Assembly (NCBI GenBank): GCA_963816785.1
Contig: CAWFLL010000004.1
Location: 744,001 to 808,000 of the forward strand
Reading direction: 5' to 3'
Length of the DNA stretch: 64,000 nt
From: VRUE01 sp963816785
GTDB taxonomy: Bacteria; Actinomycetota; Thermoleophilia; Solirubrobacterales; 70-9
A program made the translations under genes and the position numbers. This document shows, in pieces, positions 62,361-64,000 of this stretch. The notes beneath the pieces were generated by a model. The model was not told the origin of the DNA and did not search any database. It saw only the letters and a program-made list of their open reading frames with translations. The first letter of the stretch is position 1. Every line of letters begins with the position of its first letter.

Positions 62361-63740
62361 ATGTCCGTGGGATCCAGTGGTAGATCGCTGGCAGCCGTCG
62401 CGATCGCCCTCGGTGCCTTCGTCATGGCGCTGCTGGTCGCCGTCGCTCCCAGCCAGGGACGCGGGACGCTCAGCTGCGAATACGTCGAGACCGGCGCCCC
62501 GGGCCCGTCGGGCAACGTCCTGCGGATAACCGATCGAACCGACGGCGTCACGCACGTGTTCCGCGAAGGCGACGCGATCATCGTCTTCAGCAATTTCGAG
62601 AGGGAGCCGACCAGCTGCACGGGAGCCCCGGCAACGGTGTTCAACGTCGACCGAATCGAGCTCACGACCAACAGCGCTCCATTCATCAACTACCACGGCG
62701 ACGGGCCACTCGCCCCCGGGGCGTCGGCGGAGGCCAGCGGCCCCGAGATCGAGATCTCAATCCAGGAGGACGGCCCAGAAAGAGTGCTCAACGTCTCAGC
62801 CACGGCGGGCGTCGCAGGGCAGCTCGGACCGCGTCGCGTGGGCGTGAACCTCAACCCCGAAGCGGATGGCAACGCTCGCGACGTCGATGTCGTCCTCCCC
62901 ACCGTGAAACTGAGCGAGATCACGAAGCTGAGGCTGGTCGGCATGCGTGACTCCAGGGCATTCAGCGCCCTCGGCGGCCCCGAGTTCACAGGCCCATATC
63001 CCGTCGACGGCCTGCTGCTGGCCGGCGGGCCGGGCGACAACACGCTGATCGGGGGCCCCCACCGAGACATTCTCATCGGCGGCACCGGAAACGACGCGTT
63101 GCGCGGCGGCGAGGGCGAAGATCACCTCACGGTCGGGCCAGGCAGGGATCTGGCCAAGGCCGGCAAGGGGCGCGACACGATCTTCAACGTCAGTGACGTG
63201 GGTGGCGTGCCCGCGGACACCGCACCGGACAAGATCGATGCCGGCCCCGGCGACGACCAGGTCGATGTCGAACAGCTGCTCCGGGGCGACAGGGTCGACT
63301 GTGGGCCGGGACGTCACGATTCGGCGTTCGTCGACGCCGGCGACCGAGCCTCCGGTTGCGAGCAGATTTCCTCGGCCCGCTCATCCGCGTCGGCGTCGGC
63401 CGAAACCGCCGTTCCACCACCATCGAACGAATTCAGCCTCGGCAAGCTGAACAACGACCGCGAGAAGGGAACGGCGCTGGTGCCGGTCTTGATCCCGGGC
63501 CCCGGCACCGTCAGCGCCAAAGCTCGAAAGCCCTTGATCCGGACGGCAAGTCTGAGCGCCGACTCGGGCGGAAAGCTCCTCGTGCCCCTCGTCCCCACAG
63601 CTGCCGGTAGGACGGTCCTGAGGAGGAAGGGGCGATTCTCGGTCGTGGTCGTGATCACCTTCACCCCGACCGGAGGTGCGCCTGCCACCGTGTCCTTCGC
63701 GCCCCGCTTGAAGCTGGACCCGCCCAGGCCATCACGCTGA
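62361..63740 (+). CDS. Secreted protein with RTX-like calcium-binding repeats
   Basis: 459 residues from ATG 62361. Signal peptide: LAAVAIALGAFVMALLVAVA. Around residues 210-290 are RTX-type nonapeptides: LLAGGPGDNTLIGGPHRDIL, IGGTGNDALRGGEGEDHLTV, GPGRDLAKAGKGRD. The last 110 residues are Ser/Lys-rich and beta-like. Calcium-stabilised beta-roll proteins are often exported or surface-bound; no catalytic motif is seen. Single gene before ppx. Confidence 0.8.
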   Translation: MSVGSSGRSLAAVAIALGAFVMALLVAVAPSQGRGTLSCEYVETGAPGPSGNVLRITDRTDGVTHVFREGDAIIVFSNFEREPTSCTGAPATVFNVDRIELTTNSAPFINYHGDGPLAPGASAEASGPEIEISIQEDGPERVLNVSATAGVAGQLGPRRVGVNLNPEADGNARDVDVVLPTVKLSEITKLRLVGMRDSRAFSALGGPEFTGPYPVDGLLLAGGPGDNTLIGGPHRDILIGGTGNDALRGGEGEDHLTVGPGRDLAKAGKGRDTIFNVSDVGGVPADTAPDKIDAGPGDDQVDVEQLLRGDRVDCGPGRHDSAFVDAGDRASGCEQISSARSSASASAETAVPPPSNEFSLGKLNNDREKGTALVPVLIPGPGTVSAKARKPLIRTASLSADSGGKLLVPLVPTAAGRTVLRRKGRFSVVVVITFTPTGGAPATVSFAPRLKLDPPRPSR

Positions 63741-63785
63741 ACCCATTTTGCGGCTGCAGCACCGCGCGCTCTAGAGTCCCGCTCG

Positions 63786-64000
63786 ATGAGGGACGCTTCT
63801 CCCCAGCGGGTCGCGGTGATCGACATCGGCACCAACTCGACCCGCATGTTCGTCGCCGACATCGCCGACGGCCGGGTCTCGCGGATCGAGCGGCAGAGCA
63901 GGGTGACCCGGCTCGGGAGGGGCGTCGACCTCTCCGGCCAGCTGTCGTCAGAGGCGGTCGAGGCGACATGCGAGGTGATCGCCGACTACGTCGCGATCTG
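63786..64000 (+). CDS. Ppx/GppA exopolyphosphatase family, N-terminal part (window ends)
   Basis: 71 residues are visible. The phosphate-1 motif of the ASKHA fold, VAVIDIGTNSTRMFVADIAD, is complete, followed by RVTRLGRGVDLSGQLSSEAV. The enzyme hydrolyses polyphosphate or guanosine pentaphosphate. The rest lies beyond the window. Confidence 0.85.
   Translation, partial: MRDASPQRVAVIDIGTNSTRMFVADIADGRVSRIERQSRVTRLGRGVDLSGQLSSEAVEATCEVIADYVAI

Overview
The window is about 64 kb of high-GC DNA with dense, often overlapping genes, many GTG/TTG starts and frequent ATGA/GTGA/TGATG stop-start overlaps. Gene content (F420/PPOX-type enzyme, dodecin, DipZ, TetR regulators, long ribosome hibernation factor, many actinobacterial hypotheticals) suggests an actinobacterium, possibly of the Thermoleophilia/Solirubrobacterales type. 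That placement is an inference from content and style; no rRNA is present.

Layout. 0-10 kb: a catabolic island with a Rieske oxygenase, two phytoene-desaturase-like FAD oxidoreductases, an acyl-CoA dehydrogenase, an ADP-forming acyl-CoA synthetase, a class III aminotransferase and a TetR regulator. Both divergent promoters carry the same 18-bp operator-like sequence, so it looks like one regulon. 10-13.2 kb: four consecutive genes (GDPD, CmoB-like methyltransferase, DUF2867, TetR) all carry frameshifts; the DUF2867/TetR pair has two matching palindromic operators. 13.2-26 kb: ordinary single genes and short operons (DCC thiol oxidoreductase, UbiE-like methyltransferase, quinone reductase, APC permease, dodecin, two-component system with DipZ, MerR, cupin, ion channel).

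26.2-34.9 kb: a tightly coupled six-gene operon joining a polyprenyl diphosphate synthase and a carotenoid-desaturase-like FAD enzyme to a cyclase/ATPase/TPR signalling protein and three uncharacterised proteins with helical or Ig-like segments. 37.5-50.1 kb: a four-gene operon of very large uncharacterised proteins (about 1140, 1002, 1488 and 575 aa; the first resembles DUF6603) with a fifth unknown gene divergent from it. These two operons are the best candidates for undescribed systems.

51-62 kb: a mosaic zone. The intact initiator tRNA lies at 61.9 kb, and two 37-42 bp copies of its 3' half (anticodon loop to 3' end) lie at 51.1 and 60.0 kb. A decayed tyrosine integrase sits at 58.4 kb. 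A hairpin-forming repeat of about 48 bp occurs six times across the window (17.8, 24.6, 34.9, 52.4, 55.5, 58.8 kb), and its end resembles a tRNA 3' end. One copy abuts a truncated GIY-YIG gene. The window closes with a secreted YWTD/Ig-like protein, a GNAT protein, an RTX-like secreted protein and the start of a Ppx/GppA phosphatase.

At least eight loci show frame breaks, several at homopolymers. They could be sequence errors or real decay; only the integrase and the truncated fragments look decayed for independent reasons. I saw no CRISPR array, complete insertion sequence, or rRNA.
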